The translations under genes were made by a program, and so were the position numbers. Shown here piece after piece: positions 7,957 through 16,874 of a DNA stretch of 33,162 bases. The notes below the pieces were generated by a model. It saw only the letters and a program-made list of their open reading frames with translations, was not told where the DNA came from and did not search any database. Where the stretch lies: the NCBI GenBank assembly GCA_026986085.1, contig JALSPE010000111.1:1-33162 (forward strand), in the 5' to 3' direction. How positions within the stretch are numbered: the first letter of the stretch is position 1; the number at the start of each line of letters is the position of its first letter. Source of the DNA: Campylobacteraceae bacterium (GTDB taxonomy: Bacteria; Campylobacterota; Campylobacteria; Campylobacterales; Sulfurovaceae).

Positions 7957-9198
7957 CTACCAATCAATTGATTGAATTCTATTTATACCCATCTTAAAAA
8001 GCTCACTTCTATTGGCGCTTAAATTTAAAAAGCCTATAGAGTTACCACCACTTGTTCTTTTTATATACATTACAATATTACCATCTTGACTAAATCTAGG
8101 GAATTGATTTACTCCTCCACTTGTTAATGGTCTTGTTTGCATTCCATTTGTATCTGTTAAATATATATTAAAACTCTTTCTACCCTCTTTACTTGAGTAA
8201 ACTAACTCTTTGTCGTGTGCATCAACAGATGAGTTATTTGTCCCATGAAATACTACTTTAGATACATCTCCTCTTGTTAGTGGCATTTTAAATATATTTG
8301 GACTACCTAGCCTATTGGATACAAAAACTACACTACTCTCGCCATCTGCAAATTTACCACCAACATCTATACCACTAAATTTAGTTAATCTTTTTGCACT
8401 TCCACCACTAAAAAGATATATATCTGGTTGTGAGTTTGGTGCCATTGTAAGTAGAAGTTTTGAGCCATCACTACTAACATCTGAACATATCAACATACCT
8501 TGAGATTTAGTAATAAGACTCTTTTTCCAAGTATATATATTTAATTTATATAGATTTAAAACATCTCCTGCATAGTTACTGTAGTATAGAGATTTTTGCT
8601 CTTTATCTGCCCAAATAGGAAACATATTAAAACCATTCTTAACTATAACTTTTTGATATGTGAATGTATAATCTGCAAGTAGTATTTCTGTCTTTTTAGC
8701 TCCTGTATATCTTGAAATTACAACATATCTATTCATCCAATTAACAGGTGGGTATTTTTTTAAATCATTAATTTCACTAACAGCTTTATGGATTAAAAAT
8801 GGAGTTTTCTCTAATCTTGAAACATTATAATTTTTTCTAAATATAATTTTTTTAGGCGACCCTTCATAGAGTTTAATATCTAAACTTGCCCCATTTGTAT
8901 TGGTTTTTGAAAAGTTATAGAGTAGAGTTAATTTTGTTTTTGTATTTAAAGCAATAGGTAGTGTTGAGTAACTTATATTTGTTAGGTTATTATCTTTAAC
9001 CAAAAAGTGTCCTGTAATTGAAAAGTCTGATTTAAATAATCTATTTAACTCTTTTTTAAACTTTGGTGATACACTAGATGCTCCAACAATAGTTATAGAT
9101 TCACCCTGATCTACATTTTTATCAATTTTTATTACAGCATCAGGAGTTTTTGCAAAGAGTGCATATATAAATATAGATAAAAAGAGTAAATATTTCAT
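7957..9198 (-). CDS. tolB: Tol-Pal system beta-propeller protein TolB
   Basis: Periplasmic TolB, which links the inner-membrane Tol motor to Pal and the outer membrane during division. It has 413 residues: a signal peptide (about 1-16, MKYLLFLSIFIYALFA), an N-terminal alpha/beta domain (about 17-160), and a C-terminal propeller with repeated segments of the PD40 type such as SSDGSKLLLTMAP, FADGESSVVFVSNRLGSPNIF and FSQDGNIVMYIKR. The start ATG is preceded by AAAGG. The 120-bp gap from tolA suggests a promoter of its own. No pal follows. Confidence 0.9.
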   Translation of the reverse strand: MKYLLFLSIFIYALFAKTPDAVIKIDKNVDQGESITIVGASSVSPKFKKELNRLFKSDFSITGHFLVKDNNLTNISYSTLPIALNTKTKLTLLYNFSKTNTNGASLDIKLYEGSPKKIIFRKNYNVSRLEKTPFLIHKAVSEINDLKKYPPVNWMNRYVVISRYTGAKKTEILLADYTFTYQKVIVKNGFNMFPIWADKEQKSLYYSNYAGDVLNLYKLNIYTWKKSLITKSQGMLICSDVSSDGSKLLLTMAPNSQPDIYLFSGGSAKRLTKFSGIDVGGKFADGESSVVFVSNRLGSPNIFKMPLTRGDVSKVVFHGTNNSSVDAHDKELVYSSKEGRKSFNIYLTDTNGMQTRPLTSGGVNQFPRFSQDGNIVMYIKRTSGGNSIGFLNLSANRSELFKMGINRIQSIDW

Positions 9199-9318
9199 AT
9201 TGTGCCTTTTAATTTTTTTTATTGTAACAAAAAAAGAGTAAATATTATATTAAATAGTATTATTATAATATAATTTAAGCAATTATAGAAAAAAATCGCA
9301 GATAAAATGTGTAATAAT
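9199..9318 (-). other. AT-rich gap between tolA and tolB, probable promoter region
   Basis: 120 bp with very low GC and several TATAAT-like matches on the minus strand (for example TTATAATAATAC and TTAATATAAT). No terminator with a clear T-run is seen. This is the largest gap in the Tol cluster, so an internal tolB promoter is plausible, but no single box stands out. Confidence 0.3.
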
Positions 9319-10092
9319 TTACCCATTTATATTATAGATAACTGTAAAATTTAGTGGTTTTGGGCTTGAGTGTGGTCCAAAACCTACACTTTTTAATCTA
9401 TCCAAATATGACTTTAATGATTTATTTAATTCAGGATTTAGAGAGTGAGATAGAATTTTATATTCAAATAGCCCTGTAGAGTAGATAATTAATTCTATTT
9501 TTATCTTCTCTCCTGCAAAGTTACTTTGTGCTTGCCAAGACCTCAAAATTGATGTAACTTTTGCTTTATACTTATCTACTAATCCTTTACCCTGATTAAC
9601 TTTTTTAATACTTTTACCAGATTTACCTGCTCTTTTGTTAATTGGTTTATCATCTTTTATACCTTTTGGTAATTTTTTAAATAGAGATGAAGCCTTTGTT
9701 GGCTTAGTTCTTTTATTAGTTTTTGTTGGTTTTTTGTGTGTTGGTTTTACTCTTTTAGTATGAGTTTTTATAGCTTTTTTTGTATGTTTTATTGGCTTAG
9801 ATGTTTTGCTTGTCTCTTTTATGTTTCTAACCTTTTTAACAACTTTTTTAGGCTCTTTTTTCTCTGTTTTTTTAGGCTCTTTTTTCTCATCTCTCTTTTG
9901 AGTTATCGATTTTGTTGATTTTGGCTTAACAGGTGAACCTAAAGAGACCTCAATTATATCAGATTTCTTCTCAACAAAATTTTTAGCTTTTTTCTCATCT
10001 GGGTCATATATTGCAATAGAGAAGATTGTAACAATTATAATTAGATATATCAATATAGATGAAGCTATCGCTTCTAACTGAACTCTTTTCAT
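9319..10092 (-). CDS. tolA: TolA/TonB-like energy transducer
   Basis: Inner-membrane-anchored protein carrying proton-motive energy from TolQR across the periplasm. It has 257 residues: a cytoplasmic start, one transmembrane helix (about 10-30), a Lys/Thr/Pro-rich spacer (about 45-155, with many KPTK, KKEPKK and KTHTK-type runs), and a compact C-terminal domain (about 165-257) of TolA/TonB type. The spacer is Lys/Pro/Thr rather than the long Ala/Lys helix of E. coli TolA, which makes it TonB-like in style. Its place after tolQ-tolR and before tolB supports a TolA role. It overlaps tolR by four bases. Confidence 0.85.
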   Translation of the reverse strand: MKRVQLEAIASSILIYLIIIVTIFSIAIYDPDEKKAKNFVEKKSDIIEVSLGSPVKPKSTKSITQKRDEKKEPKKTEKKEPKKVVKKVRNIKETSKTSKPIKHTKKAIKTHTKRVKPTHKKPTKTNKRTKPTKASSLFKKLPKGIKDDKPINKRAGKSGKSIKKVNQGKGLVDKYKAKVTSILRSWQAQSNFAGEKIKIELIIYSTGLFEYKILSHSLNPELNKSLKSYLDRLKSVGFGPHSSPKPLNFTVIYNING

Positions 10093-10472
10093 TCTGTAAT
10101 AAGTGAAACTTTGGTAAAACCTACATCTTTAACACTTTTTAGTAGATATATTACATCACCATATGCTAAATGTTTGTCTGCTCTAATAAAAACTGTAGTA
10201 TTTAGGTTAAAATTTTTAGATTTCATCATAAAAGTATCTCTAAAGTTATCTAAGCTAAATTGCTCTTTACCAAGATAGATTACCTTTTGAGCATCCATTC
10301 TAATTGTAACTTTAGACTCTTTATCGACCTCTTTACTCTGTGTGCCTTGAGGCAAGTCTATCTTCTCTTGATAGGTCATAGTAGGGGCTGTAACCATTAA
10401 TATTGCCATTAAAACCAACATAACATCAACAAATGGCGTAATATTTAAATCTGGTTCATCATCCCAATTCAC
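10089..10472 (-). CDS. tolR: Biopolymer transport protein TolR/ExbD
   Basis: Part of the proton-driven TolQR motor in the inner membrane. The 127 residues have one transmembrane helix (about 12-30) starting in TPFVDVMLVLMAILMV, with the proton-carrying Asp at D16. A periplasmic domain follows. The start is GTG at 10470-10472, with AGGAG about six bases upstream, overlapping the tolQ stop by one base. Ahead of tolA and tolB, TolR is more likely than ExbD. Confidence 0.91.
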   Translation of the reverse strand: MNWDDEPDLNITPFVDVMLVLMAILMVTAPTMTYQEKIDLPQGTQSKEVDKESKVTIRMDAQKVIYLGKEQFSLDNFRDTFMMKSKNFNLNTTVFIRADKHLAYGDVIYLLKSVKDVGFTKVSLITE

Positions 10473-11038
10473 TATTCGCTCCTACTGACTAAAATCTCTG
10501 CAGCAGATTCAAGTGTAGAGTTTAACTCATAAACCTTTCTTTTAAGTAGTAAGTTAAAAGAGTAAGCAAAGATAGCAACAAATATACCAACAGCAGTTGC
10601 AATAAGTGCTTCACTAATTGCTGGTGCGACTACAGAGAGTGATGCACTCTTTAAATTACCCAATTTACTAAAAGCATCTAAGATACCAACAACTGTTCCA
10701 AATAGACCAATAAAAGGAGAGGTAGAAGCCATAATACTAAGTTGAGTCAAGCCCTTGGTTGATACACGAATTGTATCACTAATTGCAGCTTTAAAAATCT
10801 TATCTAAACTTCCATCAGACCTATTCATATAACTATAGAGAATTGAGCTTGGATCTGGATGAGTATCATTAGAAGTATATAGTTTAGATAGAGACTCTTG
10901 CTCTACTTTTAAACGCCTACTTATTGTTCGATATCTGTAGATAAAAATTGATAGAGTAGATATGAAATATAGTGAAAGTGTGCCTATAACTATATAAGTT
11001 ATAATGCCACTTTGTGCAAAGTAATCTGATATAGACAT
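10472..11038 (-). CDS. tolQ: Biopolymer transport protein TolQ/ExbB
   Basis: MotA/TolQ/ExbB-family proton channel subunit. At 188 residues it is shorter than E. coli TolQ (about 230). It has an N-terminal helix (about 12-32) and two further helices (about 100-125 and 140-165) containing the family's conserved small-residue stretches (STSPFIGLFGTVVGI and APAISEALIATAVGIFVAI). It starts three bases after atpC with only a weak ribosome site, so it is likely coupled to the ATP synthase operon. In Campylobacterota this ATPase-Tol junction is commonly seen. Confidence 0.9.
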   Translation of the reverse strand: MSISDYFAQSGIITYIVIGTLSLYFISTLSIFIYRYRTISRRLKVEQESLSKLYTSNDTHPDPSSILYSYMNRSDGSLDKIFKAAISDTIRVSTKGLTQLSIMASTSPFIGLFGTVVGILDAFSKLGNLKSASLSVVAPAISEALIATAVGIFVAIFAYSFNLLLKRKVYELNSTLESAAEILVSRSE

Positions 11039-11041
11039 ACT

Positions 11042-11422
11042 CTACTTCTTGATAGATTCTATTTTGCTAACAGCAGCAGCAATTGTTGTATCACTACTTT
11101 GCGCTTTTTTTAATAACTCTTTAGCTTTTGATAAATTTTCGCTTAATTCACCCTCTTCATCTGTAATAGCAACTGCACCATCTACAATACAGCTAACTTT
11201 ATTTTCAGAAACTTTTGCATAACCACCATTAATAGCTATTACAATCTCTTTATTATCATCTGTAGTTGCAGATATAACTCCTGCATCTAAAAGGCTTACT
11301 AAACTAGCATGTTGTGGTAAAACACCAAACTCACCATCTTTACCACAAAGAGTTACAACTTTTACATCGCCATCGTATATAACACCATGTGGTGTTACAA
11401 TTTCTAGCTTTAAATTGCTCAT
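11042..11422 (-). CDS. atpC: F1 ATP synthase subunit epsilon
   Basis: Central-stalk subunit that binds gamma and can inhibit ATP hydrolysis. It has 126 residues: an N-terminal beta-sandwich (about 1-85, MSNLKLEIVTPHGVIYDGDV and GEFGVLPQHASLVSLL are typical) and a C-terminal helical hairpin (about 88-126). The ATG follows AAAGGAG. It is the last F1 gene, 16 bp after atpD. Confidence 0.95.
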   Translation of the reverse strand: MSNLKLEIVTPHGVIYDGDVKVVTLCGKDGEFGVLPQHASLVSLLDAGVISATTDDNKEIVIAINGGYAKVSENKVSCIVDGAVAITDEEGELSENLSKAKELLKKAQSSDTTIAAAVSKIESIKK

Positions 11423-11438
11423 GGGACTCCTTTAGTCT

Positions 11439-12854
11439 TTATGAAGCCTTCGCTTTAATTTTTTCTGCTTTTGCAATAGCTTCATCAATTCCAGCAACCA
11501 TATAGAATGCTGCTTCTGGTAAATCATCATATTTACCTTCTAATAAACCTTTGAAGCTTTTTATTGTGTCATCTAGCGTTACATAAACACCTGGGCTTCC
11601 TGTGAAAACTTCTGCAACATGGAATGGTTGAGATAGGAATTTTTCAACTTTTCTAGCTCTTTCAACAGTTAGTTTATCCTCTTCACTAAGCTCATCCATA
11701 CCAAGAATTGCAATGATATCTTGTAAATCTTTATACTTTTGTAAAATTGCCTGAACACCTCTTGCAACTTCATAGTGCTCCTCTCCAATAATTACAGGGT
11801 CTAGCATTCTAGAAGTAGAATCAAGTGGATCAACTGCTGGATAGATACCTTTTTCTGCAATAGATCTGTTAAGAACTGTTGTTGCATCTAAGTGAGCAAA
11901 TACAGATGCTGGAGCTGGGTCAGTTAAGTCATCTGCTGGAACATATACAGCTTGAACAGATGTAATTGAGCCAGTTTTAGTAGATGTAATTCTCTCTTGA
12001 AGTTTACCCATTTCAGATGCAAGTGTTGGCTGATATCCAACTGCTGATGGAATACGACCTAAAAGTGCAGACATCTCAGCACCAGATTGTGCAAATCTAA
12101 AGATATTATCGATAAACATCAATACATCAAGACCTTTTTCATCTCTAAAATACTCAGCCATTGTAAGACCAGTTAATGCAATTCTGTTTCTTGCCCCTGG
12201 AGGTTCACTCATTTGCCCATAACATAAGGCAACTTTATCTAAAACATTCGACTCTTTCATTTCATTATAAAGGTCATTACCCTCTCTTGTTCTTTCACCA
12301 ACACCAGCAAATACTGAGAAACCACTATGTTTTAGAGCAACATTGTTAATAAGCTCCATAATAATAACTGTTTTACCAACACCAGCACCACCAAATAGTC
12401 CTACTTTACCACCTTTAGCATATGGAGCAAGTAGATCAACTACCTTGATACCTGTCTCAAAAATCTCTGTAGTTGTGCTTTGCTCATCTAGTGGTGGTGG
12501 TGTTCTGTGAATTGACCATTCATTCTCAGCTTTAACTTGCTCTCCACCATCGATTGTTTCACCAATTACATTAAAGATACGACCAAGAACCTCTTCTCCA
12601 ACTGGAACTTTAATTGGGTTACCAGTAGCAGTTACCTCTTGCCCTCTTACAAGACCTTCACTCATATCCATTGCAATTGTTCTAACACGGCTATCACCAA
12701 GTTGAATTGCAACTTCCAATACCAATCTCTTATCTTCTCCATCAATTGAAACTGTTGTCTCTAAAGCTTCATTTATTTCAGGAAGGTAGTCGCTAAATTC
12801 TACATCAACAACTGGTCCCATTACCTGAATAATTTTACCTGTCATATTACTCAT
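11439..12854 (-). CDS. atpD: F1 ATP synthase subunit beta (catalytic)
   Basis: Catalytic nucleotide-binding subunit, 471 residues. Walker A GGAGVGKT is at 155-162, the catalytic base is expected at E187 in GERTREGND, and the C-terminal lever carries DELSEED near 390-400. The first ATG has AAGGAG five bases upstream and is preferred to the in-frame ATG three codons later. All key residues are intact. Confidence 0.98.
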   Translation of the reverse strand: MSNMTGKIIQVMGPVVDVEFSDYLPEINEALETTVSIDGEDKRLVLEVAIQLGDSRVRTIAMDMSEGLVRGQEVTATGNPIKVPVGEEVLGRIFNVIGETIDGGEQVKAENEWSIHRTPPPLDEQSTTTEIFETGIKVVDLLAPYAKGGKVGLFGGAGVGKTVIIMELINNVALKHSGFSVFAGVGERTREGNDLYNEMKESNVLDKVALCYGQMSEPPGARNRIALTGLTMAEYFRDEKGLDVLMFIDNIFRFAQSGAEMSALLGRIPSAVGYQPTLASEMGKLQERITSTKTGSITSVQAVYVPADDLTDPAPASVFAHLDATTVLNRSIAEKGIYPAVDPLDSTSRMLDPVIIGEEHYEVARGVQAILQKYKDLQDIIAILGMDELSEEDKLTVERARKVEKFLSQPFHVAEVFTGSPGVYVTLDDTIKSFKGLLEGKYDDLPEAAFYMVAGIDEAIAKAEKIKAKAS

Positions 12855-12868
12855 CTATTCTCCTTAAA

Positions 12869-13750
12869 TTATTTCATCGACTCAACGCCACTAATTATCT
12901 CGATTAACTCTGTTGTAATCGCCTCTTGTCTCGCTTTGTTATATGATACTGTTAAGCTATCAACCATATCTTTTGCATTATTAGTTGCAGCATCCATAGC
13001 CTGCATTCTAGCACTATGCTCAGCTGCTAAAGAGTCTATTAATGCGTAATATATTGTATATTCAATATATCTATTGATTAACTCATCTAATAAAGAGTCA
13101 TCATCTGGTTCCATCTCTAACTCTGAAGTAGATATAGAATCTGGCTTAAATTCATCAGGATTAAGTGGTAGAATATTATCTACTCTTACCTCTTGTGTAA
13201 TCATATTTACATATCCGTTGTGAACAATAATAACTTTATCAGTCTCTCCATCTAAATATGAATCTACAACAACTTTTATAAATTCTGCTGCTTTATCATA
13301 AGTTGGAGCAGAGCTTAAACCATCTACTGCACTCTCTAACTCTCTTTGTTGAAACTTATAGTAACCAATAGCTTTTTTACCAATTACTCTAAGTCTAACT
13401 TTAGCTCCTGCAGCTTCATACTCCTCTATAAAACTATTAGCCTGTTTAATAGTTTGAGAGTTAAATCCACCACAAAGACCTTTATCAGATGTAATTACAA
13501 CAATATCAACAACTTTTGGCTCTTTAGTGCTTTTAAAATATGGAGAGTCAATACTATCTTGAGATTTTGCAATATTAGCAGAAATCTCTTCTAGCATCTC
13601 TGTAATTTTAATAGCATAAGCCTTTGATGCTTTAGCAACTTGCTCAGCTCGTCTAAGTTTTGCAGAAGATACAAGCTTCATTGCTCTTGTAGTCTTTTGC
13701 GTCCCTTTAACGCTCTTTATCTTTCTTTTAATCTCTTTTAAGCTAGCCAT
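12869..13750 (-). CDS. atpG: F1 ATP synthase subunit gamma
   Basis: Rotor shaft of F1, 293 residues. The N-terminal helix begins MASLKEIKRKIKSVKGTQKTTRAMKLV-type and the C-terminal helix holds the MQAMDAATNNAKDM motif. The middle Rossmann-like part contains ITSDKGLCGGFN. An acidic stretch near 215-225 (EMEPDDDSLL) is a minor lineage feature. It lies 14 bp after atpA. Confidence 0.97.
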   Translation of the reverse strand: MASLKEIKRKIKSVKGTQKTTRAMKLVSSAKLRRAEQVAKASKAYAIKITEMLEEISANIAKSQDSIDSPYFKSTKEPKVVDIVVITSDKGLCGGFNSQTIKQANSFIEEYEAAGAKVRLRVIGKKAIGYYKFQQRELESAVDGLSSAPTYDKAAEFIKVVVDSYLDGETDKVIIVHNGYVNMITQEVRVDNILPLNPDEFKPDSISTSELEMEPDDDSLLDELINRYIEYTIYYALIDSLAAEHSARMQAMDAATNNAKDMVDSLTVSYNKARQEAITTELIEIISGVESMK

Positions 13751-13764
13751 TCTTCAGCCTTTAA

Positions 13765-15279
13765 TTAAGCGCTAAATTGAGATTTGAAATCCTCAATCGC
13801 TTTTTTAAGTTCCTCTTCATTCTCATCTGTAAGTTTTTTATTCTCTCTGATATCTTCTAAAATTTGTGGGTATTTACTCTCTACAAATAGTAAAAACTCT
13901 CTCTCAAATTTAGTAACTGCTTCTACTGGAATATCATCTAAGTAACCTTTTGTTCCAGCATAGATAGCTACAACTTGCTTCTCGATAGGAATTGGTGAGT
14001 ATGGAGGTTGCTTAAGAAGTTCAACCATTCTTTGCCCTCTCTCAAGTTGATTTCTACTTGATTCATCCAAGTCACTAGCAAATTGTGCAAATGCTTGAAG
14101 CTCTCTAAATGAAGCAAGGTCAAGTCTTAGTGTTCCTGCAACTTGTTTAATTGCTTTAATTTGAGCGGCACCACCAACACGAGATACAGATAAACCAACA
14201 TTAATAGCTGGACGAATACCAGAGTTAAATAAGTCAGTTTCTAGGAAAATTTGACCATCAGTGATAGAGATAACATTTGTTGGAATATATGCAGATACAT
14301 CTCCAGCTTGAGTTTCAATAATTGGGAATGCAGTAATTGAACCAGCACCCAACTCATCATTAAGTTTTGCTGCACGCTCTAGTAGTCTTGAGTGAAGGTA
14401 GAAAACATCACCAGGGTATGCTTCACGACCTGGAGGTCTTCTTAAAATTAGTGACATCTCTCTGTATGCAACTGCATGTTTAGATAGATCATCGTAGAAT
14501 ATAACAGCATGTTTACCGTTATCTCTAAAGTATTCAGCCATAGTTACACCACCATATGGTGCCAAGAATTGAAGTGCAGATGGGTCAGAAGCACCGGCAT
14601 TAACAACAATTGTATATTCCATTGCTCCAGCTTCTTCTAACTTTTGAACAAGTGAAGCAACAGTTGATTGTTTTTGACCAATAGCAACATAGATACATAT
14701 TACATCTTGACCTTTTTGGTTAATGATTGTATCAATAGCTAGAGTTGTTTTACCTGTTTGTCTATCACCAATAATAAGTTCTCTTTGTCCACGCCCAACA
14801 GGAACAAGTGCATCAATTGCTTTAATACCAGTTTGTAGAGGTTCATGAACAGATTTTCTATCCATAATTCCAGGAGCTTTCTCTTCAACAAATCTCATCT
14901 GCGTTGCTTCTATAGCACCTTTTCCATCTAGTGGCTCACCAAGTGGGCTAACAATACGACCTACAAGTGCCTCTCCTGTTGGAACTTTTAAAAGTTCTCC
15001 AACTCTCTTAACGCTCATACCCTCTCTAATAGATTCAAATTGCCCAAGAACAACGATACCAACACTTGACTCCTCAAGGTTAAGAACCATTCCCTTAATG
15101 CCATTTTCAAACTCGACCATCTCTCCAGCCATTACATTACTCAAGCCATATGCTTTAGCAACACCATCACCAATAGAGACAACTTTACCCACCTCATTAA
15201 TATCTACTTTAATTTCAAAATTTTCAATTCTCTCTTTTATTAAAGAGCTAATTTCATCTGCTTGCAGTTTCGTTGCCAC
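13765..15279 (-). CDS. atpA: F1 ATP synthase subunit alpha
   Basis: Non-catalytic nucleotide-binding subunit that supplies the arginine finger to beta. It has 504 residues, with an N-terminal beta-barrel (about 25-95), Walker A GDRQTGKT at 171-178, and the SVSRVGGAAQ arginine-finger segment. The start is GTG at 15277-15279, well supported by AAGGAG five bases upstream. It lies 24 bp after atpH. Confidence 0.98.
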   Translation of the reverse strand: MATKLQADEISSLIKERIENFEIKVDINEVGKVVSIGDGVAKAYGLSNVMAGEMVEFENGIKGMVLNLEESSVGIVVLGQFESIREGMSVKRVGELLKVPTGEALVGRIVSPLGEPLDGKGAIEATQMRFVEEKAPGIMDRKSVHEPLQTGIKAIDALVPVGRGQRELIIGDRQTGKTTLAIDTIINQKGQDVICIYVAIGQKQSTVASLVQKLEEAGAMEYTIVVNAGASDPSALQFLAPYGGVTMAEYFRDNGKHAVIFYDDLSKHAVAYREMSLILRRPPGREAYPGDVFYLHSRLLERAAKLNDELGAGSITAFPIIETQAGDVSAYIPTNVISITDGQIFLETDLFNSGIRPAINVGLSVSRVGGAAQIKAIKQVAGTLRLDLASFRELQAFAQFASDLDESSRNQLERGQRMVELLKQPPYSPIPIEKQVVAIYAGTKGYLDDIPVEAVTKFEREFLLFVESKYPQILEDIRENKKLTDENEEELKKAIEDFKSQFSA

Positions 15280-15303
15280 AAATTCTCCTTTTTGTAATAT
15301 AAC

Positions 15304-15837
15304 TTATAGTGCTTTTTGAATATGCTCTATAAGAGCTTTTTTAACACTCTCTTTAGAGAAGTTAAGCTCTAAACCTAAATCGCTTACTTCCACCTTGATA
15401 CCATCTAAATCACTTTTTATTGTCTCTAACTCAATATTTGCACCACTATAAGATGCTAATTTTTTCTCCAACTTCTCTTTTAGTGTTGAGTCTAACTCTT
15501 CATTACTCTCAACAACTCCTTTAAAGTTATTACTTTTTACCATAATCTCTTTTATTAAGATTTGATATAGTTCTGGAATTAGAGCTAATCTACCTTTTTG
15601 AGCCATCAACTCTAAAAGAGCAACAACTCTCTTATCTAATTTATCTTTTAAAGGTTCTACTAGAGCTTTAAATTTAACACTATTCTTAATTAATGGAGAG
15701 TTTAAAAAAGTAGATACTTTTTTATCTGAAGTTATAACTTCTGAGATAGCCCCAATTTGAGATGCTACCTCTTCTAATGAGATACCATCTAACTCTAAAA
15801 GAGCTTTTGCATATTTTTTAGCTATTAGTGTCTCCAT
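15304..15837 (-). CDS. atpH: ATP synthase subunit delta
   Basis: Peripheral-stalk protein that holds the top of F1 to the b/b' dimer. Its 177 residues are typical: an N-terminal helical bundle (about 1-105) opening with ETLIAKKYAKALLEL, and a C-terminal region with the LDGIKVEVSDLGLELNFS segment. The ATG overlaps the TAA of atpF (TAATG). Confidence 0.93.
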   Translation of the reverse strand: METLIAKKYAKALLELDGISLEEVASQIGAISEVITSDKKVSTFLNSPLIKNSVKFKALVEPLKDKLDKRVVALLELMAQKGRLALIPELYQILIKEIMVKSNNFKGVVESNEELDSTLKEKLEKKLASYSGANIELETIKSDLDGIKVEVSDLGLELNFSKESVKKALIEHIQKAL

Positions 15838-16385
15838 TATGCCACCTCTTTTGTTACAATATTAACAATTTTTTCTGCATCTAATGGAATATCATCACTG
15901 CTAATACTATCATTCAAGATATTAGCTGTAGTCTCTTTAACTACTTTTCTCTTCTCTATTTCCATCTTCTCTTTAGCAACTTTTTCAAGAGTAGCAATCT
16001 CTTGCTCAGCATTTTTGAGTATCTTCTCTTTTACTAGAGTTATCTCTGCTTTTGCATCTTCTACAATCTCTTTAGCTTTTGCTTTAGCCTCTTCTAGCTC
16101 CTCTTGAGCTTTAATTTTTGCATCTTTTGAAGCTTGTCTTCTCTTCTCAATTTCAGCTAATTGCTCAGCTATCGAAGAGGTTCTGTTTTTTAGAAACTCT
16201 TTGATAGGGTTAGCTAAAAGATAGTATAAAAGTGCAACTAAAAGAACAAAGTTAAAGAGCCTTGGAACAAAATCTGTTTCACGACCAGTAAGCTCTAAAT
16301 ATTGCTCAGCCATCTTATTATCACCACTTGCTAATAAAAGTGCAGGAATAGCTAGTAGTGCCATTAATTTCAAATATCTACTCAT
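15837..16385 (-). CDS. atpF: ATP synthase F0 subunit b
   Basis: Peripheral-stalk subunit of 182 residues. An N-terminal hydrophobic segment (about 1-19) resembles a signal peptide, a second membrane helix lies near 42-63 (PRLFNFVLLVALLYYLLANPI), and a long charged coiled coil (about 65-150) follows. A cleavable-looking extra N-terminal helix is a known feature of b subunits in this phylum. The start ATG has AAGGA six bases upstream, nine bases after atpF'. Confidence 0.93.
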   Translation of the reverse strand: MSRYLKLMALLAIPALLLASGDNKMAEQYLELTGRETDFVPRLFNFVLLVALLYYLLANPIKEFLKNRTSSIAEQLAEIEKRRQASKDAKIKAQEELEEAKAKAKEIVEDAKAEITLVKEKILKNAEQEIATLEKVAKEKMEIEKRKVVKETTANILNDSISSDDIPLDAEKIVNIVTKEVA

Positions 16386-16394
16386 ACCTAATCC

Positions 16395-16820
16395 TTAAAA
16401 AGCTTGTGAAAATTTAGCTTTAAGAGACTCTTTAATAAGAGGAACTTGTGAAAGAAGACCATTTTTAAGTTCCTCTTTCTCCTCTTCTAATCTCTTAGTA
16501 AACTCTTCATAAGCTTTATCAAGCTCAACCTCTTTAGTAGCAATAAGTTTTTCAGCCTCGCTACTTGCTTCTTCTATTGCACTTTGACGCATTTTATTTG
16601 CCTCTTGCTTAGCTTTTTCAAGTATCTCATTTGCTTCTTGCAGTAACTCTTCTGCGCTACCAGAAAGCTCTTGAGACTCTTTAGAAGCTTTAGCAATAGT
16701 CATATCACGCTGATCCATAAAGTTAATAATTGGCTGATATAGTGCTTTATCTAAATAGACAATTAAGCCTATAAAGAGCAGAAGCACAATCAGCATCAAC
16801 GACGGTGACAGTGTTAGCAT
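16395..16820 (-). CDS. atpF': ATP synthase F0 subunit b'
   Basis: Second, distinct peripheral-stalk subunit, 141 residues. One membrane helix (about 5-25, LMLIVLLLFIGLIVYLDKALYQPI) is followed by a charged coiled coil. Separate b and b' genes are standard in Campylobacterota, cyanobacteria and alphaproteobacteria. The ATG follows AGGAGG at short spacing. It is the first F-type ATPase gene of the operon. The a (atpB) and c (atpE) genes are not in this window. Confidence 0.93.
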   Translation of the reverse strand: MLTLSPSLMLIVLLLFIGLIVYLDKALYQPIINFMDQRDMTIAKASKESQELSGSAEELLQEANEILEKAKQEANKMRQSAIEEASSEAEKLIATKEVELDKAYEEFTKRLEEEKEELKNGLLSQVPLIKESLKAKFSQAF

Positions 16821-16845
16821 TTGCCCTCCTATAAAAATATGCGTA

Positions 16846-16851
16846 ATTTTA
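16846..16851 (-). promoter_or_regulatory. Candidate -10 box for the ATP synthase operon
   Basis: TAAAAT on the minus strand lies in the 54-bp gap between parB and atpF', about 25 bases before the ATG. It has no recognisable -35. It would allow separate control of the ATPase genes within the long gene string. Confidence 0.25.
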
Positions 16852-16874
16852 TCTTATTAGATTTTAAATAGGGG

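Noticed and set aside
9736..9918. Cys/Phe-rich plus-strand frame opposite tolA
   Set aside because: It is the mirror of the Lys-rich tolA spacer (AAA codons read as TTT) and has no start signals.
16268..16283. Possible parS site (TGTTTCACG half-site) near parAB, inside atpF
   Set aside because: Only the first nine bases resemble the consensus; the second half of the palindrome (TGAAACA) is absent, so it is probably coding sequence by chance.
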